Below are positions 1 through 5,542 of a stretch of DNA of 5,613 bases, piece by piece; position 1 is the stretch's first letter, and every line of letters begins with the position of its first letter. This DNA is from Candidatus Njordarchaeum guaymasense. GTDB taxonomy: Archaea; Asgardarchaeota; Njordarchaeia; Njordarchaeales; Njordarchaeaceae. The notes under the pieces were generated by a model, which was given only the letters and a program-made list of their open reading frames with translations, made no database searches and was not told the DNA's origin. A program made the position numbers and the translations under genes. Where the stretch lies: NCBI GenBank assembly GCA_030587605.1, contig JAUQYT010000371.1, positions 1-5,613 on the forward strand. Direction: 5' to 3'.

Positions 1-24
1 ACAAATATCAAATTTAAATCGACG

Positions 25-33
25 CTTATAAAT
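25..33 (-). promoter_or_regulatory. TATA-box-like sequence downstream of pcm
   Basis: The 56 bases beyond the pcm stop codon are very AT-rich and contain ATTTATAAG on the minus strand (CTTATAAAT on the plus strand). This matches the general look of an archaeal TATA box. Since every gene here is on the minus strand, it most likely serves the next gene beyond the left edge. The core is nearly symmetric, so orientation cannot be fixed from sequence. No coding sequence is visible in 1-56. Confidence 0.3.
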
Positions 34-56
34 GTTACTGCGAAATCACCATTCTC

Positions 57-551
57 CTATGATGGCAACATACCATGCCCATATTTGCCAGTCAAGGGAA
101 CAAACGCTACCCCGCCCAAGTCTTCCTCAGCAAGACCAGAATCCTTCTTTCTAACACGTACAAGCGTCTGATAAAGATAGGCGCTCCCAACAGGAATAAT
201 TAAGAGACCATCAGTTTTCAGCTGGTCAGTTAAAGGCTTAGGAATGTCTGGGGCAGCAGCGGTCACCAGAACACGGTCATACGGCGCTTCCTGCGCGTAA
301 CCCTCTGAACCATCACCATGAATAATAGTCACGCGGTCGCTGTAACCCGCCCTCTCAACATTCGCCCGCGCAGAGTCTGCCAGCTCGCGAATTATCTCAA
401 CGGTGTACACGTGACCCCACTTTTCTTTAGGGGCGTCTGAGGGAGCTACGATCTCGGCTATCGTTGATGCGTGCCATCCTGAGCCTGCGCCTACCTCCAA
501 GACCTTGTGGCCGACTTCCAACTCCAAGGCTTCGTTCATGATTGAAACCAT
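57..551 (-). pseudogene. pcm: Protein-L-isoaspartate O-methyltransferase, C-terminal fragment (frame-broken gene)
   Basis: This 164-codon frame carries the SAM-dependent methyltransferase core of L-isoaspartyl (D-aspartyl) O-methyltransferase, a cytoplasmic enzyme that methylates isoaspartyl residues in aged proteins so they can return to L-aspartate. Visible motifs are SAM motif I VLEVGAGSGWHA (fragment residues 17-28), the acidic strand end VYTVEI (48-53), and YDRVLVTAAAPDIP (91-104), whose AAAP segment is typical of the family. The first residues, MVSIMNEAL, match the helix that in intact family members directly follows GQTxSAPH. That preceding part lies in another frame at 563-787. Translated alone from ATG 551 the product would lack the N-terminal substrate-side region and is probably inactive. 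The gene is visibly GC-richer than the NTPase gene: by hand count, 59 of 100 bases at 541-640 against 40 of 100 at 1801-1900. A sequencing or assembly error is the main alternative to a real pseudogene. Confidence 0.85.
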
Positions 552-580
552 GTCTCGCCCGACTAAGCATGTGCCCAGCC
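552..580 (-). other. 29-nt frame-breaking insertion inside pcm
   Basis: On the minus strand the codons for SAPH end at 581 and those for MVSIM begin at 551. The 29 bases between have no counterpart in the expected protein, shift the frame, and bring an in-frame TAG. ACATG occurs both inside the insert and at its right junction, 19 bases apart, and CAC recurs near the left junction. A short slippage-type duplication is therefore possible. No perfect duplication of flanking sequence was found. Confidence 0.6.
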
Positions 581-787
581 GTGTGGCGCCGAAGCCGTCT
601 GACCCGAACCAATCGGAAGCGGCGAGTCAACAGCGTAGTATTCTCTCGTTCTTTCTGGGAGGAAAGGCTCACGCGACACCAACCTCATGGCACGAATCAC
701 TCTGTCTGAGCGAAGTATACCCTCAGCGGTCAGGTTCTTAATCAGTCGCTCCCACTCAACCTTCTCCATAACACTTCTGGTCCCCAA
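563..787 (-). pseudogene. pcm: Protein-L-isoaspartate O-methyltransferase, N-terminal fragment (frame-broken gene)
   Basis: This frame encodes the N-terminal part of the methyltransferase found at 57-551. It contains the helix EWERLIKNLTAEGIL, the segment VSREPFLPE, and PLPIGSGQTASAPH, which corresponds to the family's PLPIGxGQTISAPH active-site segment. After SAPH the frame runs five unrelated residues (GWAHA) into a TAG at 563-565. Joining SAPH directly to MVSIM of the downstream frame restores a normal domain of about 227 aa, counted from ATG 769, close to the family's usual length. The start is uncertain. TTG 787 gives MGTRSVMEK and would suit a leaderless transcript from the TATA-like sequence at 804-820. 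ATG 769 gives MEKVEWERL and is nearer where homologues usually begin. No strong Shine-Dalgarno sequence precedes either. Confidence 0.82.
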
Positions 788-803
788 GAAAACTAGCTTG
801 AAA

Positions 804-820
804 GAATGTTTAAGGTTTTG
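804..820 (-). promoter_or_regulatory. BRE/TATA-like promoter of pcm
   Basis: On the minus strand this reads CAAAACCTTAAACATTC: an A-rich BRE-like stretch followed by a TTAAA core. A transcription start about 25 bases downstream would fall near 786. That would make the TTG at 787 essentially leaderless, or leave ATG 769 with a leader of under 20 bases. The call rests on motif appearance and spacing only. Confidence 0.4.
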
Positions 821-829
821 CAGCGATCC

Positions 830-896
830 GAAAACCTGTACGCGCGCGCCTGAGTCAAGAATTCGGTGCTACTATAATGTACACATGAAAACCTGT
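830..896. repeat. Pair of GAAAACCTGT direct repeats flanking a (CG)n tract
   Basis: GAAAACCTGT occurs exactly at 830-839 and 887-896, 57 bases apart, upstream of pcm. Just after the first copy is CGCGCGCGC (841-849), an alternating purine-pyrimidine tract that stands out in this AT-rich gap. Another such tract ends the window (5605-5613), also upstream of a gene. These could be regulator-binding repeats, or chance and simple-sequence expansion. Confidence 0.35.
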
Positions 897-898
897 GT

Positions 899-944
899 AT
901 TTCTGTTGGGTTGGGGACAGAAATTCTATTCTATGCACACACAA
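899..944. promoter_or_regulatory. Dyad element, copy 1 (upstream of pcm)
   Basis: ATTTCTGT (899-906) is exactly complementary to ACAGAAAT (917-924) across a 10-nt spacer. The right arm continues as AAATTCTATTCTA to 933, and then TTCTATGCACACACAA ends at 944. The 17-nt ACAGAAATTCTATTCTA matches 4464-4480 at 16 of 17 positions, and TTCTATNCACACACAA is shared with 4449-4464. The arm difference between copies is compensatory. It lies about 112 bases upstream of the pcm frame. A transcription-factor operator or a transcript hairpin are both possible. Confidence 0.55.
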
Positions 945-1050
945 ATCACGGTGTTTAGGGCAAGTCGCCCACTGGTGCCGGCAGAGATGTTCGTATTCAT
1001 TCAAAGACTTCAACACGATCACAAAGAATTCCGTAAGACTGGTTTGTTGG

Positions 1051-4000
1051 TTATCTTTCTCCTTTGATCCAGCCTTTGATTCCGAGTTCCTTGACTGTTA
1101 CGCTGATGGGTTTTGGTTCGCATGTTTTCTCTTTGCCATTCTCGTCAAGGTATATTATTTTCGGTTGTATGTGGAACGTGCCTCGAATCTTTGGTGTCAG
1201 AATGAGCTTCACTTCTTCTTTTTTGGAAGGTTCAAGCCGCTTCTCCTTTAAGTTGAGGCAATTGCCTTCCACTCGGTACGGTTCAGGTTTCCTCGCCACT
1301 GTGAAATCTTCTGGAATGATTTCTATTATCTTGGTCAGCAAAATGATTCCTTCCTTGCGTGTGTTGGTGATTTCTATCTCCAACTCAAGACTCTCGCCAA
1401 CCTTCAATTCTGTTGGCGTAGCCGTGATGCCGCTCTGCATTCCAGCGAGCTCATGACTTCGTGGACTGATTGTTTCTTGGCTGATTTGGATTGTAGGATG
1501 CTGCAGAGTCTCGACTATCTTCATTGTTATTTCTATTTCTTTGTTGGCCCCCAACTTCTGGAAAATCTCTAGTGCCTCGTTGAGGAGACTGCGAGCTTTT
1601 TCTCTGTCTCCTTCCTTATCCCGTTCTAGATACGTTCGAGCATATTCATAGAGGACCGTTTTGGCGAACCAGTAGACGTCCCATCGCCGTGCGTTCAGAG
1701 CTTCCCACTCCTTAAGACTCCTTTCAAACTGATCTACAGACTCATCCAATTTTCCCTCAGCACGCAACAACTTCGCCCTATAAAGATTCTCTGTCTTAAC
1801 CATCAGTTCATCATTTGACTCGAGAGCATACTTATGCACATATTCAAGCAGCTTCTTAGCCTTCTCCAACTCTTTCGACTCTATACATGAATTGAGAAGC
1901 CACAAACTCGCCCATGCACGTGCCGTCCCAACCTCATGTCTTTCAGCGATTTCCACGTTTTTGACATAATATTCTGTCGCTTTGGTGTATTCACCTTTGT
2001 CAAGATGCAGACGCCCTAAATGCCCATTAGACATCATTATTCCCTGATAGTCGTCAAGATCACAGGAGATAGTGAGAGCTTCGTTGTAGAGTTGTTCACT
2101 CTTATCCCATTCGCCCTTTATCTGATGAATCCATCCACGTGCTAATATGGAGCGAGGTAAGTGAGAACGGTTGCTGGTCTTCTTGTCCACAGCAAATGAC
2201 TCTTCTGCCGTGGCAGTTGCCTTCTCCATATCTCCCAAGCCTATATATGTCTCTACGAGATTGGTTTCAAACCAAGACACCCAGAAAAGGTCTCCGACTT
2301 TCTTTGCCAACTCTAAACCCTTCGTGTAAAGGTTGAAGCTTGTTTCATAGCGCCACCAAGAATACAAGCTACCTAAGTCAGTGTAGGCAAAAACTGCCTG
2401 TTCCACGAAATTGTTGTCAAGCGCTATTTTCAATGCCTTCTCCATGTATGCAATCCAAGCGTTTATGTCTCCCAGCCAGCCTAAGACTTCTCCAAAGACG
2501 CAGTATGATTGTGCGATAGCCCTTTGATCGTTCAGCTTCTTGGCCAGTTCTAAAGCTTTCTCAGCCCATGAACGGGCTTCATTTAGTCCTTCATGACCTC
2601 TCATCGATATTCTTTCTGCAATATCCTCATACAACCATGCCAATTCAACGCTTTCAGGCCTGCCTTCCAAAAGCTTCAAAGCCTTGTCATGATGTTGTTT
2701 TGCCTCTTCGGCCTTGCCCATTCTTTCCCAGAGAGTCTTGCCCATTTTAACATGAAGCCTTGAAACCTCCTTTTCTTCACGTAGATGTTCCCACGCCAGC
2801 AGTGCATCATTCCAAAACTTCATGCAAACTTCATACTCCCCGATTGTGTTCTTGATGTCGCCGAGCCTCTCGTGAACACGGGCTTTTTCCTGAGATTCGC
2901 CTTCCTTCTCCTCAAGAAGTCTGAGGGCAGACTGGAAATAAGAGACAGCCTCACTGTGCGCATAAACCTTCGAAGCTTTTTCCCCAGCCTTCAAGAAGTA
3001 GTCAAGTGCCTTGTCTTTGTCTCCGCTCTCAAGAAAGTGAGAAGCAAGTTCTCCGAGATGTTCATCAATCGTCTTAGCATAGACTTTCTCCAGAGCGCAT
3101 CCAACGACTCCGTGAAGCTTCTTTCGCTTCAAGAGACTGACTTCTTCATAGACAACATCTCTGACTAGTATGTCGGCAAAGGAACACACTCCCTCTCCGC
3201 GAACTTCCCTTTCTTTGATTAGCCCGGTTTTGAGCATCCTGTCCATCAATTCAAGCAGTTTGTTTTCTTCGATGCCTGTGAGTGCAGACATTGCTTCCAA
3301 AGTGAAATCGTTTCCGATGAAGGAAGCCCAAGTCAAAATATTCTGGCATTCATCGTCCAACCTACTCAATCTTGCCTTCACAACATTCTTGACACTTTCA
3401 GGGAATTCAATCTTCGAGATCTCTTTGAACTTCCAATTGTCTCCTTCTCGGTAGATTATCTCCTCCTCTTTCAGAGATTCTATAACTTCCTCTGCAAAGA
3501 ACGGGTTGCCCCTCGTTTTCTCGTAAACCATCCTGCAAAATTCAGCCGGGATGTCGTCCTGCTTCAATATCTGCCTAATCATCTCGGAAATATCTTCTGA
3601 AGACATTCGCTTCAACGAAACAGACTGAGGCAAGCGTTCTCTCTTCAATTCAGTTAAGACTGGAGTCAATGGATGTCTAGAATCAATGTCAGTACTGCGG
3701 TAGGCCCCCACGAGAAGTAGTGGTGTTTTCTGTGCGCCACGAGCCAGATAGTGTAAGAGCAGAAGCGACGAAGAATCTGTCCATTGTAAATCATCAAGAA
3801 CCACTAGCAAAGGAGTCTCTTGAGAGATGTTTGTGATGAACTGTGAAACAGCCTCAAAGAGCCGGTTTTGCTCTTGCTCAGGACTTATCGGAAAAGACTG
3901 GGGAAATGCTCTAAGTTTCTGGCTAAGCTCTGGAACCAGTTTCGCGACTTCAGCAGGGTAGTAGCCGATGACTCTGTACAGTTGCTCAGAAGAGCATGTT

Positions 4001-4311
4001 TCAAGATAGTCTTTGATGACTTCTTTCCAGAGAACGTAAGGAGGGACACCATCCATTCTGAACAGCGCTGGGCATCGACCATATAGAACTCGTACACCAC
4101 GTGATTGGACGTAAGCACCAAGCTCCCTGACCAATCTTGTCTTTCCAATCCCAGCCTCACCATGAATGAAAATAAGACTCCCCTCGCCATGAACTGCCTT
4201 GTAAACAGCTTCCTTCAACACATTCATTTCTTCAACTCTGTCGATGAGCGGAATTTCCCTTGCAGCAATAGGACGAGGACTAGGAACACGACCGCGTTCA
4301 AGAGATGCCAA
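1051..4311 (-). CDS. STAND-like AAA ATPase with TPR array and C-terminal beta-sandwich
   Basis: A 1086-aa cytoplasmic multidomain NTPase, with no signal peptide or membrane segment seen. Residues about 20-280 form an AAA_16/STAND-type P-loop module: Walker A GEAGIGKT (51-58), Walker B LLVVLDD followed by LQWTD (168-179), sensor-1-like VGAYRSTD (201-208), and TRGNPFFAEEV (266-276), typical of this family. Residues about 300-400 look like the winged-helix and helical segment that follows the NTPase. Residues about 420-930 are a long tetratricopeptide array of roughly ten or more repeats, such as DKALDYFLKAGEKA and EKATATAEESFAVDK. Residues about 962-1075 begin TATPTELKVGESLELEIEITN and look like an Ig-like beta-sandwich; the protein ends GIKGWIKGER. 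Many bacterial relatives carry a cyclase, BTAD or LuxR-type HTH domain, but none is visible here. TTG 4311 is the only upstream in-frame start after a TAG, and GAAGGGG precedes it by 5 nt. A signalling role is inferred; ligand and output are unknown. Confidence 0.88.
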   Translation of the reverse strand: MASLERGRVPSPRPIAAREIPLIDRVEEMNVLKEAVYKAVHGEGSLIFIHGEAGIGKTRLVRELGAYVQSRGVRVLYGRCPALFRMDGVPPYVLWKEVIKDYLETCSSEQLYRVIGYYPAEVAKLVPELSQKLRAFPQSFPISPEQEQNRLFEAVSQFITNISQETPLLVVLDDLQWTDSSSLLLLHYLARGAQKTPLLLVGAYRSTDIDSRHPLTPVLTELKRERLPQSVSLKRMSSEDISEMIRQILKQDDIPAEFCRMVYEKTRGNPFFAEEVIESLKEEEIIYREGDNWKFKEISKIEFPESVKNVVKARLSRLDDECQNILTWASFIGNDFTLEAMSALTGIEENKLLELMDRMLKTGLIKEREVRGEGVCSFADILVRDVVYEEVSLLKRKKLHGVVGCALEKVYAKTIDEHLGELASHFLESGDKDKALDYFLKAGEKASKVYAHSEAVSYFQSALRLLEEKEGESQEKARVHERLGDIKNTIGEYEVCMKFWNDALLAWEHLREEKEVSRLHVKMGKTLWERMGKAEEAKQHHDKALKLLEGRPESVELAWLYEDIAERISMRGHEGLNEARSWAEKALELAKKLNDQRAIAQSYCVFGEVLGWLGDINAWIAYMEKALKIALDNNFVEQAVFAYTDLGSLYSWWRYETSFNLYTKGLELAKKVGDLFWVSWFETNLVETYIGLGDMEKATATAEESFAVDKKTSNRSHLPRSILARGWIHQIKGEWDKSEQLYNEALTISCDLDDYQGIMMSNGHLGRLHLDKGEYTKATEYYVKNVEIAERHEVGTARAWASLWLLNSCIESKELEKAKKLLEYVHKYALESNDELMVKTENLYRAKLLRAEGKLDESVDQFERSLKEWEALNARRWDVYWFAKTVLYEYARTYLERDKEGDREKARSLLNEALEIFQKLGANKEIEITMKIVETLQHPTIQISQETISPRSHELAGMQSGITATPTELKVGESLELEIEITNTRKEGIILLTKIIEIIPEDFTVARKPEPYRVEGNCLNLKEKRLEPSKKEEVKLILTPKIRGTFHIQPKIIYLDENGKEKTCEPKPISVTVKELGIKGWIKGER

Positions 4312-4316
4312 ATGAA

Positions 4317-4323
4317 CCCCTTC
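4317..4323 (-). promoter_or_regulatory. Ribosome binding site supporting TTG start of the NTPase gene
   Basis: GAAGGGG on the minus strand is separated from TTG 4311 by TTCAT (5 nt). The next in-frame codon set upstream ends in TAG without another start codon. This Shine-Dalgarno-like run therefore supports the unusual TTG as the real start. Confidence 0.5.
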
Positions 4324-4328
4324 AGCCT

Positions 4329-4338
4329 ACAATAGAAT
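4329..4338. promoter_or_regulatory. Single half-site near the predicted NTPase transcription start
   Basis: ACAATAGAA at 4329-4337 repeats exactly the left part of the second palindrome of dyad copy 2 (4461-4469). It falls where a transcript from the TATA-like box near 4355 would begin. If the dyad is an operator, this half-site could be an additional weak contact. It could also be chance in AT-rich DNA. Confidence 0.25.
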
Positions 4339-4347
4339 ACTCCACAT

Positions 4348-4367
4348 TGACTTTCTTATGACTTGTG
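4348..4367 (-). promoter_or_regulatory. Promoter core of the NTPase gene (shared CACAAGTCATAA element)
   Basis: On the minus strand CACAAGTCATAAGAAA gives an A-rich CATAAGAA TATA-like box preceded by CACAAGT. Its plus-strand 12-mer TTATGACTTGTG (4356-4367) is repeated exactly at 5113-5124, upstream of the GNAT gene. A start about 25 bases downstream would leave a leader of about 20 nt, enough to contain the GAAGGGG ribosome binding site. Confidence 0.45.
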
Positions 4368-4441
4368 CTACATGGTCCGATTCAAACATAACATCATGCG
4401 AATTCCCATGCATCATCTGCCAAACATGTGAAAGGAAGGAA

Positions 4442-4480
4442 ATAGAATTTCTATCCACACACAATAGAAATTCTATTCTA
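4442..4480. promoter_or_regulatory. Dyad element, copy 2: tandem ATAGAA-N-TTCTAT palindromes
   Basis: ATAGAATTTCTAT (4442-4454) and ATAGAAATTCTAT (4464-4476) are exact reverse complements separated by CCACACACA. Each arm is itself a perfect palindrome of the form ATAGAA-N-TTCTAT. The centres (4448 and 4470) are 22 bp apart, about two helical turns, which would place two dimeric regulators on the same face of the helix. The region lies 26-64 bases beyond the GNAT stop and about 131 bases upstream of the NTPase start. As RNA it could form a 13-bp, AT-rich hairpin, so a role at the end of the GNAT transcript is the alternative. Copy 1 is at 899-944. Confidence 0.55.
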
Positions 4481-4505
4481 GCCTAGTATTCGTACTCAAT
4501 GAAGA

Positions 4506-5084
4506 CTACGTTTCTGAAGTTGTTTTCGTTAGTATTTTTGGTTCTTTCCATTCTTCTAGGAGAATACTGTAGAGAGTTTTATCTTTCCATTCTCCTCTCA
4601 CGAAGCTTAATTTTCGGATAGTTCCTTCTGCTTTGAAGCCTACTTTCTCCAAAACTCTCTGTGCCACTTTGTTCTCCACATTCGCTGTTGCTTGTATGCG
4701 AACGATGTTTCTGTAGATGAACAGGTTATCAACCATTAGCTGAGTCGCTTCTGCTCCGTAACCTTTCCCCCTTTCACTAGGAACCAAAAAACAAGCAATT
4801 TCCATATGCCCAGACGGTTGATTGATAAAATGCCAAGTAAACCCTATTTTGGTTCCGTCCTTCTTCTGAATTATGAACTTATGATGACAATCAATCAAGT
4901 TTTCTAGGTAATTAGAAAAAGGAGTGTCAAACCATTTCATCCACTCTGACTTTGACATATGCCCAAGAGGAGGGTTGTTGTATTCCGCCCAGAAATCTCC
5001 GTCACCAAGACCAACTAGGAAATCAACGTCCTCTTCCTCTATGCGTCTCAAATTCACAAGTTTACCTTCAAGCAAACCAGACAC
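4506..5084 (-). CDS. GNAT family N-acetyltransferase, RimJ/RimL type
   Basis: This 192-aa protein resembles GNAT acetyltransferases of the RimJ/RimL group, which transfer acetyl from acetyl-CoA to protein N-termini or small amines. It opens with LLEGKLVNLRRIEEEDVDFL, the usual first strand and helix of the group. The pyrophosphate-binding motif A is RGKGYG (residues 105-110), followed by the helix AEATQLMV. The C-terminal block runs from about 134 to 175 and includes ANVENKVAQRVLEKVGF, GTIRK and the WKDKTLYSIL strand; it is characteristic of this subgroup. Length is normal. The substrate cannot be deduced. GTG 5084 lies about 30 bases from the shared CATAAAAAC promoter core and would give a nearly leaderless message; TTG 5075 is a possible alternative. 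The gene ends 194 bp before the NTPase start, a gap with its own promoter, so the two may be co-regulated rather than cotranscribed. Confidence 0.9.
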   Translation of the reverse strand: MSGLLEGKLVNLRRIEEEDVDFLVGLGDGDFWAEYNNPPLGHMSKSEWMKWFDTPFSNYLENLIDCHHKFIIQKKDGTKIGFTWHFINQPSGHMEIACFLVPSERGKGYGAEATQLMVDNLFIYRNIVRIQATANVENKVAQRVLEKVGFKAEGTIRKLSFVRGEWKDKTLYSILLEEWKEPKILTKTTSET

Positions 5085-5106
5085 CCTTAAACAAGGTCTG
5101 CTACTT

Positions 5107-5124
5107 CAGTTTTTATGACTTGTG
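5107..5124 (-). promoter_or_regulatory. Promoter core of the GNAT gene (shared CACAAGTCATAA element)
   Basis: On the minus strand this reads CACAAGTCATAAAAACTG, with CATAAAAA as a TATA-like core. It lies 29-40 bases upstream of GTG 5084. The plus-strand 12-mer TTATGACTTGTG (5113-5124) is identical to 4356-4367 upstream of the NTPase gene, and the flanking A-rich tail is also similar. Confidence 0.45.
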
Positions 5125-5143
5125 TAAGAACCTTGACCAATCG

Positions 5144-5175
5144 TCATTCAAGCTGCATTAGCGATTTGTGAGAGA
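5144..5175 (-). repeat. 32-bp imperfect direct repeat, copy A
   Basis: This copy covers the last codons and stop of the alpha/beta-barrel gene. Allowing two single-base gaps, it matches 5571-5603 at most positions, differing mainly by C/T and G/A transitions. In the gene's frame it encodes SHKSLMQLE and then TGA. Confidence 0.65.
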
Positions 5176-5542
5176 TCCTCGTATTATGAGAAAAGGGGAA
5201 AGTGCTTCTGATATACATGACGGTTTCCCATATGTTCCAAGTTCTTGGGTGTTCTGTAAGGCGGAGCCACTCCTCTTTGAATTCTACGTACCCTTTGTCT
5301 GAATTGAATTTCTCCCTAGACTTGGCATACTCCGTTAAGTTGTCAAACTCCCACATTTCGACATACCCACCATATGTGCCGCCAATAGATTGTCTAAGGA
5401 GTTTCCATGATTTCACTTTTCCAAAAGTCTCTGGGTGATCTTTCATGTATTTGAGCCACCTCTTCTGGAATGACAGGAACTCTTTCCTCTTCTCTGGCTT
5501 GACTAAATAGGTACCCACTGAGAAAACAGCCAATTCCTCCAC
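5144..5542 (-). CDS. Dimeric alpha/beta-barrel (ABM/NIPSNAP-like) protein of unknown function
   Basis: This 132-aa protein has the pattern of a ferredoxin-like dimeric alpha/beta barrel: strand AVFSVGTYLVK (5-15), helix KRKEFLSFQKRWLKYMKDH (18-36), strand VKSWKLLRQS (43-52), strand GGYVEMWEFDN (58-68), a helical segment to about 95, and strand TWNIWETVMYI (101-111). The long-tyrosine/tryptophan strand YVEMWEF and the hydrophobic last strand recall the ABM and NIPSNAP groups. Members include small monooxygenases and proteins of unknown function, and no catalytic residue can be assigned here. GTG 5542 overlaps a strong GGAGGTG at 5540-5546. That sequence instead suits TTG 5533 (6-nt spacer), giving MAVFSVGTYLVK, so the true start may be TTG 5533. 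The last residues, RISHKSLMQLE, recur in a partial frame at the right edge, which suggests a tandem paralogue. It precedes the GNAT gene by 59 bp. Confidence 0.75.
   Translation of the reverse strand: MEELAVFSVGTYLVKPEKRKEFLSFQKRWLKYMKDHPETFGKVKSWKLLRQSIGGTYGGYVEMWEFDNLTEYAKSREKFNSDKGYVEFKEEWLRLTEHPRTWNIWETVMYIRSTFPFSHNTRISHKSLMQLE

Larger units (their letters stand above)
788..1050. other. Intergenic region between the NTPase gene and pcm
   Basis: This 263-bp gap holds the pcm promoter candidate (804-820), the GAAAACCTGT repeats, a (CG)n tract and dyad copy 1. In the remaining stretch, 945-1050, I see no convincing gene, RNA fold or T-rich terminator on the minus strand after the NTPase stop codon. 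Short open frames on the plus strand here have no recognisable domain and run into the antisense of annotated genes. Confidence 0.6.

Noticed and set aside
552..580. The 29-nt pcm insert as an archaeal bulge-helix-bulge intron
   Set aside because: Only a weak outer pairing (GCCA with TGGT) can be drawn. No 4-bp central helix with two 3-nt bulges forms at the junctions, so splicing is not supported.
427..672. Minus-strand frame spanning the pcm break
   Set aside because: It is arginine-rich, does not match the methyltransferase in any part, and only bridges the two real frames out of phase.
945..1050. Possible small RNA or tRNA between the NTPase gene and pcm
   Set aside because: No cloverleaf, conserved T-loop sequence or convincing stable fold could be found by eye.
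687..1251. Plus-strand open frames at 687-1067 and 895-1251
   Set aside because: They have no recognisable domain, run antisense to pcm or the NTPase gene, and show biased residues typical of shadow frames.
3885..4190. Minus-strand frame inside the NTPase gene
   Set aside because: It overlaps the well-supported P-loop domain out of frame and has no family features of its own.
899..4480. The dyad elements as a CRISPR array or insertion-sequence ends
   Set aside because: There are only two copies 3.5 kb apart in direct orientation, with a non-transposase gene between them. No regular spacers or target-site duplications are visible.
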